Positions 1 to 8,588 are shown, counted from the first letter of the stretch. The stretch: DNA of 64,000 bases from Actinopolyspora mzabensis (GCF_900101095.1 NZ_FNFM01000001.1:434001-498000), one strand, 5' to 3'. Notes: generated from the sequence alone by a model not told the origin. Translations and numbers: made by a program.

Positions 1-850
1 CCACGACGCCGGCGATGCGCTGTCGGGTCTGCATCGCGATGGCGCCCGCACGCTCGGCCACCTCGGCGGCGGCCTGCTGCGGTGTGGTGACGACCAGGAT
101 CTCCGCGTTCGGGATCAGCTGGGCGGTGGACAGCGCGACGTCGCCGGTGCCGGGGGGCAGGTCCAGCAGCAGTACGTCCAGATCTCCCCAGAAGACGTCC
201 GAGAGGAACTGTTGCAACGCGCGGTGCAGCATCGGACCACGCCAGACCACCGGCGTGTTTCCCGGCGTGAACATGCCGATCGAGATCAGCTTGACCCCGT
301 GCGCCTGCGGCGGCATGATCATGTTCTCGACCTGGGTGGGCTTGCTCTCGGTCCCCAGCATTCGCGGCACCGAGTGGCCGTAGATGTCGGCGTCGACGAC
401 ACCGACGGACAGGCCGCGCTCGGCCATCGACGCCGCGAGGTTGACGGTCACGCTGGATTTGCCGACGCCGCCCTTGCCGGAGGCGACACAGTAAACCCGA
501 GTGAGCGAGCCCGGTTCGGCGAAGGGGATGCGGGGTTCCTCGGAGTCACCGCGCAGCTGCTTACGCAGTTCGGTGCGCTGTTCGTCACTCATCACGTCGA
601 GTTCCACCTCGACGGAGCTGACTCCGGTGACCTCGGACACGGCTGAGTCGACCCGTTGGGTGATGGTCTCCCGCATCGGACAGCCCTGCACCGTCAGGTA
701 CACGCCGACCTTGACGTCACCCTCGGATCCGATGGCCACGTCCTTGACCATGCCGAGTTCGGTGATCGGCTTGTGGATCTCCGGGTCCTCCACCTTGGTG
801 AGGGCCTGCCGCACCGTTTCCTCGGTGGGAGTGGGCTGCGTAGTGGTCAC
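1..850 (-). CDS. mrp: Mrp/ApbC-type Fe-S cluster carrier ATPase (3' part outside window)
   Basis: Reading the reverse strand from a GTG at 850 gives an N-terminal MIP18/DUF59 domain (about residues 5-95, with the CPM cysteine motif), then a P-loop NTPase with the deviant Walker A GKGGVGKSS and the following segments VVDADIYGHSVPRMLG, MPPQAHGVKLISIG and LLLDLPPGTGDVALS. That order is diagnostic of Mrp, a dimeric ATPase that carries 4Fe-4S clusters to apoproteins in the cytoplasm. The C-terminus, with the cluster-binding CxxC, lies beyond position 1. An AGGAAAGG purine run sits upstream of the GTG. The next genes on this strand are the DUF1003 and MgtE_N/CBS genes, an order I recall from mycobacteria. 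Confidence 0.93.
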   Translation of the reverse strand, partial: MTTTQPTPTEETVRQALTKVEDPEIHKPITELGMVKDVAIGSEGDVKVGVYLTVQGCPMRETITQRVDSAVSEVTGVSSVEVELDVMSDEQRTELRKQLRGDSEEPRIPFAEPGSLTRVYCVASGKGGVGKSSVTVNLAASMAERGLSVGVVDADIYGHSVPRMLGTESKPTQVENMIMPPQAHGVKLISIGMFTPGNTPVVWRGPMLHRALQQFLSDVFWGDLDVLLLDLPPGTGDVALSTAQLIPNAEILVVTTPQQAAAEVAERAGAIAMQTRQRIAGVV

Positions 851-946
851 GGTTACGCGACACCGACCTTTCCTGAGCTGGTGTGCCGACACTTATGTTA
901 CGGACGAGTACCCGACGATTCACAGCCCGACCGGCAATCGCCCCGT

Positions 947-1501
947 TCACCCCTGTTCCACGGCCCCGGAGCTGTTGGCTACCTCACCCCGTGCGCCGCT
1001 TCGTCGCCGCCTGCTTTCCGGGCTCTCCGTCCCGGGGAGGTCGTCACGCAACCGATCCAGTTCGCCGCGCAGGTAGTCCCGCGTGGCGACCTCGCCGACA
1101 GCCAGTCGAAGGGCGGCCAGCTCCCGAGCGAGGTACTCGGTGTCGGCCTTGGTCCGTTCGGCCCGCGCGCGGTCCTCCTCGAGTGACACCCGATCCCGGT
1201 CGTCCTGCCGGTTCTGCGCCAGCAGGATCAACGGTGCGGCGTAGGCGGCCTGGGTGGAGAAAGCCAGGTTGAGCAGGATGAACGGGTAGGGGTCCCAGGC
1301 CAATCGTACCGCCACGAGGTTGATCGTGATCCAGCTGATGACGAGCACGGTCTGCCAGAACAGGAACTTGCCGGTGCCGAGGAACCGTGCGATCCGTTCG
1401 GAGAACTTGCCGAACAGCTCCGGGTCGACCTCGAAGGCGGGGCGGTGGCGTCTGCGTGGCTGGTCGAGCCGTCTGCGTGGGAAGAGTTCAGGCATGCTCA
1501 C
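947..1501 (-). CDS. DUF1003 membrane protein
   Basis: This 184-residue protein has a basic N-terminus, then two closely spaced hydrophobic helices (about residues 45-67 and 72-95, with WISWITINLV-like and YPFILLNLAFSTQAAYAAPL segments), then a long charged coiled-coil-like tail. That is the DUF1003 pattern of small cytoplasmic-membrane proteins of unknown function. The GTG at 1501 (or ATG at 1495) lies inside the last codons of the MgtE_N/CBS gene, so the two are translationally coupled. The association suggests a role beside that putative metal-sensing protein, but this is only inference. Confidence 0.85.
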   Translation of the reverse strand: MSMPELFPRRRLDQPRRRHRPAFEVDPELFGKFSERIARFLGTGKFLFWQTVLVISWITINLVAVRLAWDPYPFILLNLAFSTQAAYAAPLILLAQNRQDDRDRVSLEEDRARAERTKADTEYLARELAALRLAVGEVATRDYLRGELDRLRDDLPGTESPESRRRRSGARGEVANSSGAVEQG

Positions 1502-2786
1502 CGTCCGTATCCGGCTCGAAGTCGGGGGTCCCGGCGTCGGGAAGGCCTCCCTCGCGCCAGTTCTCCGGGAGCAGGTGGTCCAGCACGTCGTCGACGGTGA
1601 CGGCGCCGAGCAGATGTTCCTGGTCGTCCAGCACCGGTCCGCAGACGAGGTTGTAGGCGGCGAAGTACCGGGTGATCTCGGCCAGTTTGGCTCCGCTCGG
1701 CAGGCTGGCGAGATCGGTGTCCACCGCTCCCGCGACGAGGTTGGACGGGGGCTCGCGCAGCAGCCGCTGGATGTGGACGCAGCCGAGATACGGGCCCGTC
1801 GGGGTCTCCGAGGGCGGGCGGCAGACGAAGACCATGCTCGCCAGCGCGACCGGCAGTTCCACGTTGCGCACGCGGGCGAGGGCCTCCGCGACGGTGGCGT
1901 CCGGTGCCAGCACCACCGGCTCGGAGGTCATCAGACCGCCGGCGGTGTCGGCCGAGTACGCCAACAGCCGTTTGACGGGTTCGGATTCCTCGGGGGCCAT
2001 CAGGTTGAGCAGTCGTTCCTTGTCCGGTTCGGTCAGCTCGGCCAGCAGGTCGGCGGCGTCGTCCGGGTTCATCGCCTCGAGCAGGTCGGCCACCCGGTCC
2101 TCGTCGAGGTGCGCCACCAGGTCCTTCTGGTCCTCCTCGGGGAGTTCCTCGACGACGTCGGCCAACCGCTCGTCGTCCAGCGCCTCCGCTACCTCGTACC
2201 GCCGTTTCTCCGGCAGGTCGTGCAGCGCGCTGGCCACGTCGACCGCGCGCATCTCGTCTAGGACGCTGAGCAGCTCGTTGACCTCCTGCGGCTGCTCCGT
2301 CAGCTGAGCCGTGGCCGGTCCGGCAACCTGGTCCCAGGCCAGCACCTGGATCGGCCCCTTCCGCCCCAGTGGCCCGCTGCGCACCTGCACGGCCACCTTG
2401 CCGAGCTGCCACTCCCGGTTGCGCTGCTGTTCCAGCGCCGCGTCGACGAGCACGGCCGACCTGCCCGAGGGGAGCAGCGTCACCCGCGCATCCAGCAGCT
2501 GGCCGAGCACCAGTACCTCGTTCGGACGCTGGTGGAAGCGGCGCATGTTCACGCTGCCGGTGGAAAGCAGCACCGCATTCGACTCGATGCCGGTGACCCG
2601 CAGCATCGGGACGAAGATACGGCGGTGGGTGGCGACCTCGACCACGATCCCCAGTACGCGTGGGGGGTGCCGGTCCCTGCGCAGCCCCGCCACCACGTCG
2701 CGCACCTTGCCGATGGACTGCCCGTCGGGTCCGAAGACGACAAGGCCGGACATGCGCGCCGCGAATACTCTGCTGCTGCCAGCCAC
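1488..2786 (-). CDS. Soluble PRC-barrel / MgtE N-domain / CBS protein
   Basis: From the GTG at 2786 the product is 432 residues. The N-terminus (about 10-170) looks like two PRC-barrel-type beta domains. Next comes an MgtE_N helical repeat (about 180-290, with repeated LxxLLxEMxPDDAADLLxEL-like turns), then two CBS motifs (about 290-405). There is no membrane segment, so unlike true MgtE this is not a channel by itself. It keeps only the Mg2+-sensing cytoplasmic part and may regulate another transporter. A longer reading upstream of 2786 is possible but is low-complexity and has no homologous look. It overlaps the downstream DUF1003 start by 14 bases. Confidence 0.85.
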   Translation of the reverse strand: MAGSSRVFAARMSGLVVFGPDGQSIGKVRDVVAGLRRDRHPPRVLGIVVEVATHRRIFVPMLRVTGIESNAVLLSTGSVNMRRFHQRPNEVLVLGQLLDARVTLLPSGRSAVLVDAALEQQRNREWQLGKVAVQVRSGPLGRKGPIQVLAWDQVAGPATAQLTEQPQEVNELLSVLDEMRAVDVASALHDLPEKRRYEVAEALDDERLADVVEELPEEDQKDLVAHLDEDRVADLLEAMNPDDAADLLAELTEPDKERLLNLMAPEESEPVKRLLAYSADTAGGLMTSEPVVLAPDATVAEALARVRNVELPVALASMVFVCRPPSETPTGPYLGCVHIQRLLREPPSNLVAGAVDTDLASLPSGAKLAEITRYFAAYNLVCGPVLDDQEHLLGAVTVDDVLDHLLPENWREGGLPDAGTPDFEPDTDGEHA

Positions 2787-3031
2787 GCCGATCAGGCTAG
2801 TTGTTCCGACCGGGCTGAGCAGCGGCGAAACGCGGGTGACCGCGTGCCGTCGTGCTCGTGGTAGACAAAACCCGGTTCGCAGCGGTCCCAGGGGAAGCGT
2901 CGTCCGGGACCGCGGGCTTACCCACTCGATGTCTCCGCACGTCCGCGGCGGGACCCGCCCGGTTCCGCCCGGCGGGTTCGGCGGGGGCCGAAGGTTCGAC
3001 AACAGCGTCCCCGGACGAAGGAGCAATCGCC

Positions 3032-3991
3032 GTGGCCGATCCGCAACGTTCCCGCCGCAGCTGTCTCGCGGTCCCCGGCTCCAGCCGGAAGATGATCGAC
3101 AAGGCCAGGGGGCTGGGCTCTGACCAGTTTTTCCTCGATCTGGAGGACGCGGTCGCCCCGCTGGCCAAGGCCCAGGCACGCGAGAACGTCGTCGCCGCGC
3201 TGAACGAGGGAGGCTGGGGCGAGCGGATCCGCACCGTCCGGATCAACGATCCGGAAAGCCCGTGGGCCTACCGGGACGTGGTGGACGTTGTGGAGGGGGC
3301 GGGCCGCTCGCTGGACACCCTCATGCTCCCCAAGGTCACCGGGCCCGAGCAGGTGAGTTGGCTCGACCTCACGATCACCCAGATCGAGCGGGCGCTGGGG
3401 ATCGTCGCGGGGTCGATCGGTATCGAGGCGCAGATCGAGGACGCGAAGGGGCTGACCTCGGTCGATTCGATAGCCGCCGCCTCGGGTCGACTGCGTGCCC
3501 TGGTGTTCGGCCCGGCCGACTTCATGGCCTCCATCAACATGCCCTCGCTCGTGGTCGGTGAGCAGCCTCCCGGCTACGACGTGGGCGACGCCTATCACCA
3601 CGTGCTGATGCGGCTGCTCACCGCCGCCCGCGCCAACGGCCTGCAGGCCATCGACGGGCCGTATCTGCAGATCAAGGACATCGAGGGACTGCGCAGGGTG
3701 GCCGGTCGTTCCGCCGCGCTCGGGCTGGACGGCAAGTGGGTGTTGCACCCCGACCAGGTCGATCCCGTCAACGAGGTGTTCTCGCCGCGTCAGCAGGATT
3801 ACGAGCGGGCGGAGAACATCCTGGACGCCTATGCCTGGTACACCTCGGAAGCCGGTGGCAGGCGTGGGGCGGCCATGCTGGGTGACGAGATGATCGACGA
3901 GGCTTCCCGCAAGATGGCGCTCGTGGTGGCGGCCAAGGGGCGTGCCGCCGGGCTCCCCAGGCGAGAACCCTGGCAACCTCCGGAGAGTTGA
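3032..3991 (+). CDS. HpcH/HpaI aldolase / citrate lyase beta-like CoA-ester lyase
   Basis: The 319-residue product begins at a GTG preceded by GAAGGAG nine bases upstream. It carries the family signatures in order: SCLAVPGSSRKMIDKA near the start, LDLEDAV (metal-binding Glu/Asp region), MLPKVTGPEQ, IEAQIEDAKGL (Mg2+-ligand Glu) and ALVFGPADFMASI (second acidic ligand). The fold is a TIM barrel that cleaves or forms C-C bonds in malyl-CoA or citramalyl-CoA type thioesters. Residues alone do not fix the substrate; L-malyl-CoA/beta-methylmalyl-CoA lyase is the closest guess. It diverges from the MgtE_N/CBS gene across a spacer of about 245 bases, and repeat module A follows it. Confidence 0.88.
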   Translation: MADPQRSRRSCLAVPGSSRKMIDKARGLGSDQFFLDLEDAVAPLAKAQARENVVAALNEGGWGERIRTVRINDPESPWAYRDVVDVVEGAGRSLDTLMLPKVTGPEQVSWLDLTITQIERALGIVAGSIGIEAQIEDAKGLTSVDSIAAASGRLRALVFGPADFMASINMPSLVVGEQPPGYDVGDAYHHVLMRLLTAARANGLQAIDGPYLQIKDIEGLRRVAGRSAALGLDGKWVLHPDQVDPVNEVFSPRQQDYERAENILDAYAWYTSEAGGRRGAAMLGDEMIDEASRKMALVVAAKGRAAGLPRREPWQPPES

Positions 3992-4010
3992 ATGCGAGTG
4001 TCTCGCCTAC

Positions 4011-4140
4011 GTGGTTGCGTGGCCGGCACGTGAGTCGGCGCCCTGCGGCGTTGGGCCGGCTCCTGAGTAGCGACCTACGCGGCGAGCGGCCCGGCCTCGC
4101 AACGCATCCGACTCACGCACCGGGGACACGCGCGTTGCTC
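4011..4140. repeat. Modular intergenic repeat, module A, copy 1
   Basis: About 130 bases beginning GTGGTTGCGTGGCCGGCACG and ending near GGGGACACGCGCGTTGCT. By eye about nine bases in ten match positions 29388-29517, with one single-base indel. A 41-base part recurs at 42558-42598. It lies 20 bases after the lyase stop and shows no credible reading frame, so it is a dispersed non-coding element, not a gene fragment. Confidence 0.85.
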
Positions 4141-4187
4141 AGGCCGCGTGATGCGGATTCCTGGGTTCGGTGGTCGTGGGTGCTCGC

Positions 4188-4282
4188 GTGGCGGAACCTC
4201 TCGCACGTCTCGTGAGCGGGTGCCCCGACCTCGAGTACCCCACCTACGCCACGTCGGCCCTTCCTCGCGAGAGCCGCACCGC
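4188..4282. repeat. Modular intergenic repeat, module B, copy 1 (degenerate)
   Basis: Starts with GCGGAACCTCTCGCAC, shared with 29569 and 42402, and ends with CCTCGCGAGAGCCGCAC. The inner stem CCGAC (4225-4229) with GTCGG (4253-4257) is kept. The outer arm, which reads CGGCTCTCGC in the other copies, is altered here and pairs poorly. The rest of the 3992-4403 spacer holds no gene that I can see. Confidence 0.75.
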
Positions 4283-4403
4283 GTCCTCCGTTCGGTGCGT
4301 GTAATCCAGTGTTGGGGATTCGTTAATCCGGTGTGGGTGGCTCTGGTTCCCGCTGGTGAAGCAGGCTGTGCGCATCTGCTCATCGGGACTGGGAGCCCCT
4401 GCC

Positions 4404-4883
4404 GTGTACGACGATCCGAATCGTGCCGTGGTGCTGGGTTGGAGCGGCACCCTCGTCCGGTACCACGGTGGCCGTGCCCGGCTCGTCCCCGGCGCCGATG
4501 CCGCGTTGTGTGGGGCGCGGCTCGCATCGATCCCGGTCATCGTGCTCACCGAACAGCCGTTGCGGGAAGTGGCGACCCAGGCACGCAGGCTACGTGTGGC
4601 CGATCGGTTGTCCATTGTGATTCCGGATGGTCGGGACAGGGTGGCCGAACTCACGGGGCTGCGAGTGGAGTACCCTCGGCTGGCTTTCGTGGGAAGCACC
4701 GAGGAGGAGATCCTCGATGCCCGCCGTGCCGACGTGCTCGCGTTCGGATTCTCCGGTGGGGGGTGTGCGGGCAGGCTGCTGCGCGCTGCCGGCGCGGAAT
4801 CGGTTATGTCCAGACTGGACCGTTCGTTGGCGCTGCGGGTGACCGAGCAGCGCTTGTTCACCGCGTCGGGAGATGCCGGATAG
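4404..4883 (+). CDS. HAD-like protein lacking the nucleophile aspartate
   Basis: The 159-residue product looks like a reduced HAD phosphatase. A beta strand ends in GWSGTLV (residues 12-18), where a true HAD has DxDGT. This is followed by LVPGADAAL, then PVIVLTEQP (motif II Thr position), and RLAFVGSTEEEILDARRAD (motif IV region). The first catalytic Asp is Gly and the second is Ser, so phosphatase chemistry is unlikely; a binding or regulatory role is inferred. I chose the GTG at 4404 because GGGAG lies eight bases upstream. An in-frame GTG at 4356 would add 16 residues. No close family is recognised, and it lies between the repeat spacer and pstS. Confidence 0.6.
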   Translation: MYDDPNRAVVLGWSGTLVRYHGGRARLVPGADAALCGARLASIPVIVLTEQPLREVATQARRLRVADRLSIVIPDGRDRVAELTGLRVEYPRLAFVGSTEEEILDARRADVLAFGFSGGGCAGRLLRAAGAESVMSRLDRSLALRVTEQRLFTASGDAG

Positions 4884-5010
4884 TCGTCACCCGCCCGGGC
4901 TTTCGCCCGCGGCACTAACCGGCCCAGCGGACGGCGCACCCCGTGCTCGAGCCGGTGCGCCGGTCGCGGTTTCCCCGGAGCGCGAGGCCTTTCGTTTCCT
5001 CGGGGATGCG

Positions 5011-5051
5011 TGTTTTCCGATCCTCGGTTACGCTTTGTGTAGCGTTGAAAA
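5011..5051. repeat. Nested inverted repeats upstream of pstS
   Basis: GTTTTC (5011-5016) pairs with GAAAAC (5046-5051), and inside it ACGCT (5029-5033) pairs with AGCGT (5040-5044). The spacer 4884-5306 is clearly lower in GC than its surroundings and contains no gene. The nested palindrome could be an operator or the terminator of the HAD-like gene. Confidence 0.35.
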
Positions 5052-5197
5052 CAGGGTGTTCCGAAAAGGGGTCACCGCGCTGTCCGGTACGGGCTCGCGG
5101 AAAACCACGAGGTGCGGCGCTACCGCAGTTTTCGATTCGTGGTTGTTTCGTGATTAATCCGTGATGAGTGTTTTCTGTGGTTCGCTATTCCACTGCT

Positions 5198-5230
5198 GTT
5201 CATCTGAGTTGATTCGGCACGTCACCTTTT
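5198..5230 (+). promoter_or_regulatory. Candidate PhoP (Pho box) 11-mer repeats
   Basis: Three consecutive 11-base units, GTTCATCTGAG, TTGATTCGGCA and CGTCACCTTTT, stand in phase just upstream of the pstS -10. Units one and three share the TCA core at the same place as the Streptomyces Pho-box unit. The middle unit is poor. Position and phase support PhoP activation under phosphate limitation, but the match is partial. Confidence 0.4.
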
Positions 5231-5235
5231 CGCCC

Positions 5236-5241
5236 TAGTGT
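5236..5241 (+). promoter_or_regulatory. Candidate -10 element of pstS
   Basis: TAGTGT fits the actinobacterial TANNNT -10 pattern and lies five bases after the putative Pho box. There is no good -35, as expected for an activator-dependent promoter. Transcription would start near 5248, giving a leader of about 60 bases before the GTG at 5307. Confidence 0.4.
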
Positions 5242-5306
5242 CACTCTCGCCAGTGCAGAAGACGGCCGGTGCCCATCGGCCGCAGCAGCGTGAAAAGGGG
5301 CTACCT

Positions 5307-6398
5307 GTGCAGCGCAGTATTGTCAGACGTACTGCCGCCGTTGCGGCGGCGGCAGCGCTGACCGTGGTTCTCGGAGCGTGCGGCGCCGCCAACGAGTCCT
5401 CGGGTAACTCGGACCAGTCGGGACTCTCCGGAACGCTCGACGGGGCGGGAGCCAGCTCCCAGGAGGCCGCACAGCAAGCCTGGCGCGCGGCCTTTTCCGA
5501 GCAGAATCCCGACGTGACGATCAACTATTCGCCGATCGGTTCCGGCGGTGGCCGGGAGCGTTTCGTCAACGGGGCGAGCGATTTCGGTGGCACCGACGCC
5601 GCGCTGGAGGGCGAGGAACTCAAGGGCGCCAAGCAGCGTTGCGGCACCCTCGTCGAGGTGCCGGTCTACGTTTCGCCGGTCGCCGTGTCGTTCAATCTCG
5701 ACGGTATCGACGAACTCAAACTGACTCCGCAGACGATCGCCAAAATCTTCAACCAGAAGATCACCAAGTGGAACTCCGAGGAGATCAGGAAAACCAATCC
5801 GAACGCCGATCTCCCGAACCTGCCCATCACGCCGGTGAACCGTTCGGACGAGTCGGGCACCACGGAGAACTTCGTGGACTACCTGTCCTCCGCCGCGCCG
5901 AACGCCTGGCCGCACGAGGTCAGCGGCAACTGGCCGGTTTCCGGCGGTGAGGCGGCCAAGGGAACCTCCGGTGTGAAGAGCGCCATCAACGCCGGGCAGG
6001 GAACCATCGGTTACCTCGACGCCAGTCAGGCCGGTGACCTGGGCAGTGTCGCGGTCGGCGTCGGCGAGGAGTTCGTCTCCTACTCGCCCGAGGCCGCCGC
6101 CAAGGTGCTGGAGGTCTCCGAGCGCAAGACCGGCCAGGGCGAACACGTCTACGCCTACGACCTGGCGCGGGACACCACCGAATCCGGTACTTACCCGATC
6201 GTGCTGGTTTCCTACGGCATGGCCTGCGGCAGCTACGACGACGCGAACACCGGAAAGCTCGTCCGCTCCTACTTCGAGTACCTCCTCAGCGAGGAAGGGC
6301 AGCAGGCCGCGGCCGACGCCGCCGGCTCGGCCCCGATCTCGGCCGGACTGCGCGAGAAGCTGCAGCCCGCGGTCGAGGCGATCGGCGCGAGCAGCTGA
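5307..6398 (+). CDS. pstS: Phosphate-binding lipoprotein PstS
   Basis: The 363-residue product starts at a GTG with AAAAGGGG six bases upstream. It has a lipoprotein signal: RR pair, hydrophobic run and lipobox LGAC with the acylated Cys at 25. The mature part has the PstS phosphate-pocket motifs: GAGASSQ at the N-lobe, GSGGGRERFVNGASDFGGTDAAL, the NRSDESGTTENF segment that contacts phosphate, and KGTSGVKSAI. It captures inorganic phosphate outside the membrane and delivers it to PstCA. It is the first gene of a pstSCAB operon. A stem-loop after its stop probably keeps its level above that of the membrane genes. Confidence 0.97.
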   Translation: MQRSIVRRTAAVAAAAALTVVLGACGAANESSGNSDQSGLSGTLDGAGASSQEAAQQAWRAAFSEQNPDVTINYSPIGSGGGRERFVNGASDFGGTDAALEGEELKGAKQRCGTLVEVPVYVSPVAVSFNLDGIDELKLTPQTIAKIFNQKITKWNSEEIRKTNPNADLPNLPITPVNRSDESGTTENFVDYLSSAAPNAWPHEVSGNWPVSGGEAAKGTSGVKSAINAGQGTIGYLDASQAGDLGSVAVGVGEEFVSYSPEAAAKVLEVSERKTGQGEHVYAYDLARDTTESGTYPIVLVSYGMACGSYDDANTGKLVRSYFEYLLSEEGQQAAADAAGSAPISAGLREKLQPAVEAIGASS

Positions 6399-6414
6399 AC
6401 CACGCCAGCCACGG

Positions 6415-6446
6415 TTCCGGGGATCACCGCGAGGGTGACCCCGGAA
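6415..6446 (+). terminator. Stem-loop after pstS (probable attenuator)
   Basis: TTCCGGGG and TCACC pair with GGTGA and CCCCGGAA around a GCGAG loop, with one bulged A. There is no T-run. Its place between pstS and pstC suggests partial termination or 3'-end protection, the usual way a binding protein is made in excess. Confidence 0.65.
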
Positions 6447-6513
6447 TCTTGGTCGTTGGCCCTCGAGGACTCTCACCTCCAATACCGCAGGCTAAACCCC
6501 GAAGGGATCGCTC

Positions 6514-7461
6514 GTGAGCAATACCGGGCAAGGTGCCGCGACCGCCCGTCGAGTACGTAAGCGGCCCGCCGACCAGGCGTTTCGTGGGATAACCACCGGT
6601 GCCGGTGTGCTGATCCTGGTGGTGCTGGCCGGAGTCGCGGCGTTCCTGCTGATCGAGGCCTGGCCTTCCTTCGTGGCGCCCGCCGAGGAGATCCCGGGCG
6701 AAGGGGGGCTCGTCCTCTACATCTGGCCGCTGGTGTTCGGCACACTGCTGGCCTCCGTGCTGGCGCTGGTGATAGCCGCCCCGCTCGCGGTGCTAATCGC
6801 CCTGTTCATCACGCACTACGCGCCGCGCAAGCTCGCGCAGTTCCTCGGCTACGTCGTGGATCTGCTCGCCGCGGTGCCGAGCATCATCTACGGCCTGTGG
6901 GGATTCACCGTGCTGGCGCCCGCCACCCGGGGACCCGCCGAATGGCTGCACGAGTACCTCGGTTTCGTCCCGTTGTTCGCCGGCCCGCCCTCGACCACCG
7001 GCAGAACCATGTTCACCACGGCACTGGTGCTCGCGGTGATGATCCTTCCCATCGTCACGGCCGTGATCCGCGAGGCGTTCCTGCAGACCCCCAAACTGCA
7101 CGAGGAGGCCTCGCTGGCGCTGGGGGCCACCAGGCTGGAGATGATCCGCATGGCGGTGCTGCCGTTCGGCAGCTCCAGCATCATCAGTGGCTCCATGCTC
7201 GGACTCGGGCGCGCGCTGGGGGAGACGATGGCGGTGGCGATCGTGCTCTCCGCCTCCGGCGGCGTCACGTTCAACCTGATCAGCTCCGGTAACCCGGCCA
7301 CGATCGCCGCCAACATCGCCCTGGAGTTCCCCGAGTCCTCCGGTGTCGCCATCGACACCCTCATCGCGTCCGGCCTGGTGCTGTTCGCCATCACGCTGGT
7401 CGTGAACATGATCGCCCGCGCGGTCATCAACCGCCGCACCGACTTCTCCGGAGCCAGTTGA
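6514..7461 (+). CDS. pstC: Phosphate ABC transporter permease PstC
   Basis: This 315-residue polytopic protein has about six membrane helices, the first at residues 28-50. It carries the permease EAA-loop segment EEASLALGATRLEMIRMAVLP, with the conserved Gly that contacts the ATPase. The preceding QTPKLHE and the GRALGETMAVAIVLS helix are typical of PstC. With PstA it forms the phosphate channel in the cytoplasmic membrane. The GTG start follows GAAGGGA. Its stop overlaps the pstA start by one base. Confidence 0.96.
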   Translation: MSNTGQGAATARRVRKRPADQAFRGITTGAGVLILVVLAGVAAFLLIEAWPSFVAPAEEIPGEGGLVLYIWPLVFGTLLASVLALVIAAPLAVLIALFITHYAPRKLAQFLGYVVDLLAAVPSIIYGLWGFTVLAPATRGPAEWLHEYLGFVPLFAGPPSTTGRTMFTTALVLAVMILPIVTAVIREAFLQTPKLHEEASLALGATRLEMIRMAVLPFGSSSIISGSMLGLGRALGETMAVAIVLSASGGVTFNLISSGNPATIAANIALEFPESSGVAIDTLIASGLVLFAITLVVNMIARAVINRRTDFSGAS

Positions 7462-8549
7462 TGAGCACCACCACCTCCCCGCCCACCCCAACGGAAAGCG
7501 TCGAACCGCCGAACGGGACGAAGTCGCTGGTTCGGGGAACCCTACCGAGATGGGCCTCCTGGGGCGCCCTCGGCGCGGCGGCCGTGCTCGCCGGCCTGAT
7601 CGTCCGGCTGCTGGGTTTCGGGGTAACCCCGTTCGTGCTGTCGACCGCGGTGCTCTACGCGATCGGGATCTCCGGCTGGTCGCGTTGGGTGGAAGGCGGC
7701 AGAAAAGCAACCGACCGGGCGTTCACCGCGCTTGTCGCCTCGGCGTTCCTGCTGGCGCTCACCCCGCTGGTCTCGGTGGTCGTCACCGTCATCTCGAGGG
7801 GACTGGACCGTTTCGACGGGCAGTTCTTCACCTATTCGATGCGTGGCGTGGTGGGTGATGGCGGTGGCGCGTATCACGCGATCATGGGGACGCTGATCAC
7901 CAGTGGTCTCGCCACGCTGATGTCGGTGCCGATCGGGTTGGCCACCGCGATCTACCTGGTGGAGTACGGCCACGGCAGGTTGTCCCGTGCGATCACCTTC
8001 TTCGTCGACGTGATGACCGGTATTCCCTCCATCGTCGCCGGGTTGTTCGCCTACGCGCTGTTCGCGCTCGTGTTCGGGCCGGGCACCGTCAACGGGTTCG
8101 CCGGTGCCGTCGCGCTGAGCGTGCTGATGATCCCGATCGTGGTGCGTTCCAGCGAGGAAATGCTCAAGATCGTTCCGGACGATCTGCGGGAGGCCGCCTT
8201 CGCGCTGGGAACTCCGAAGTGGAAGGTGATCGTGCGTGTCGTGCTACCGACCGCCGTCGCCGGTATCAGCACCGGAGTCACCCTGGCCATCGCACGGGTG
8301 GTGGGGGAAACCGCGCCGCTGCTCATCGCGACGGGGGCCACCGGCAGCACCAATTTCAACCCGTTCTCGGGGCAGATGGCGACCCTTTCGGTGTTCTCCT
8401 ACTACGAGTACGCCAGCCCGGGGGTGCCGGTCGATCCGTCGCTGGACCGCGCGTGGACGGCCGCGCTGACACTCATGCTCATCGTGATGGTGCTCAATCT
8501 GGTGGCCCGCTCGATATCGCTGTTGTTCGCACCGAAAGCGGGGCGCTGA
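7461..8549 (+). CDS. pstA: Phosphate ABC transporter permease PstA
   Basis: The 362-residue product has an unusually long N-terminal part (about 130 residues with extra hydrophobic segments) before the permease core. The core has the EAA loop LREAAFALGTPKWKVIVRVVLP, the GISTGVTLAIARVVGETAPLL helix and FTYSMRGVVGD-like text near the start of the core. It pairs with PstC to form the channel. The ATG shares its A with the pstC stop (TGATG), indicating coupled translation. A TTG at 7458 is in frame but less likely. Confidence 0.95.
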   Translation: MSTTTSPPTPTESVEPPNGTKSLVRGTLPRWASWGALGAAAVLAGLIVRLLGFGVTPFVLSTAVLYAIGISGWSRWVEGGRKATDRAFTALVASAFLLALTPLVSVVVTVISRGLDRFDGQFFTYSMRGVVGDGGGAYHAIMGTLITSGLATLMSVPIGLATAIYLVEYGHGRLSRAITFFVDVMTGIPSIVAGLFAYALFALVFGPGTVNGFAGAVALSVLMIPIVVRSSEEMLKIVPDDLREAAFALGTPKWKVIVRVVLPTAVAGISTGVTLAIARVVGETAPLLIATGATGSTNFNPFSGQMATLSVFSYYEYASPGVPVDPSLDRAWTAALTLMLIVMVLNLVARSISLLFAPKAGR

Positions 8550-8550
8550 G

Positions 8551-8588
8551 TCGCCACCGCCGCGCCGCGAGGCACAGCGGCGTGGCGA
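8551..8588 (+). terminator. Stem-loop between pstA and pstB
   Basis: TCGCCA and CGCCGC pair with GCGGCG and TGGCGA, with one bulged C, immediately after the pstA stop. This is a second internal hairpin in the operon. There is no T-run, so partial attenuation or processing is more likely than full termination. Confidence 0.55.

Noticed and set aside
2797-3246. Long reverse frame opposite the lyase gene
   Set aside because: It lies opposite the HpcH gene and has no motif; its length comes from high GC, which keeps stop codons rare.
4011-4282. Possible insertion-sequence remnant
   Set aside because: No transposase text, no terminal inverted repeat pair at the outer edges and no target duplication was seen.
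4075-4527. Frame with shared peptide text (CVSRM...GPLAA) in module A, also near 29453 and 42177
   Set aside because: The shared peptides simply follow the repeated DNA, and the frames break between copies; I treat module A as non-coding.
4884-5237. Riboswitch upstream of pstS
   Set aside because: The AT-richer spacer has hairpin text but no conserved riboswitch core that I can recognise.
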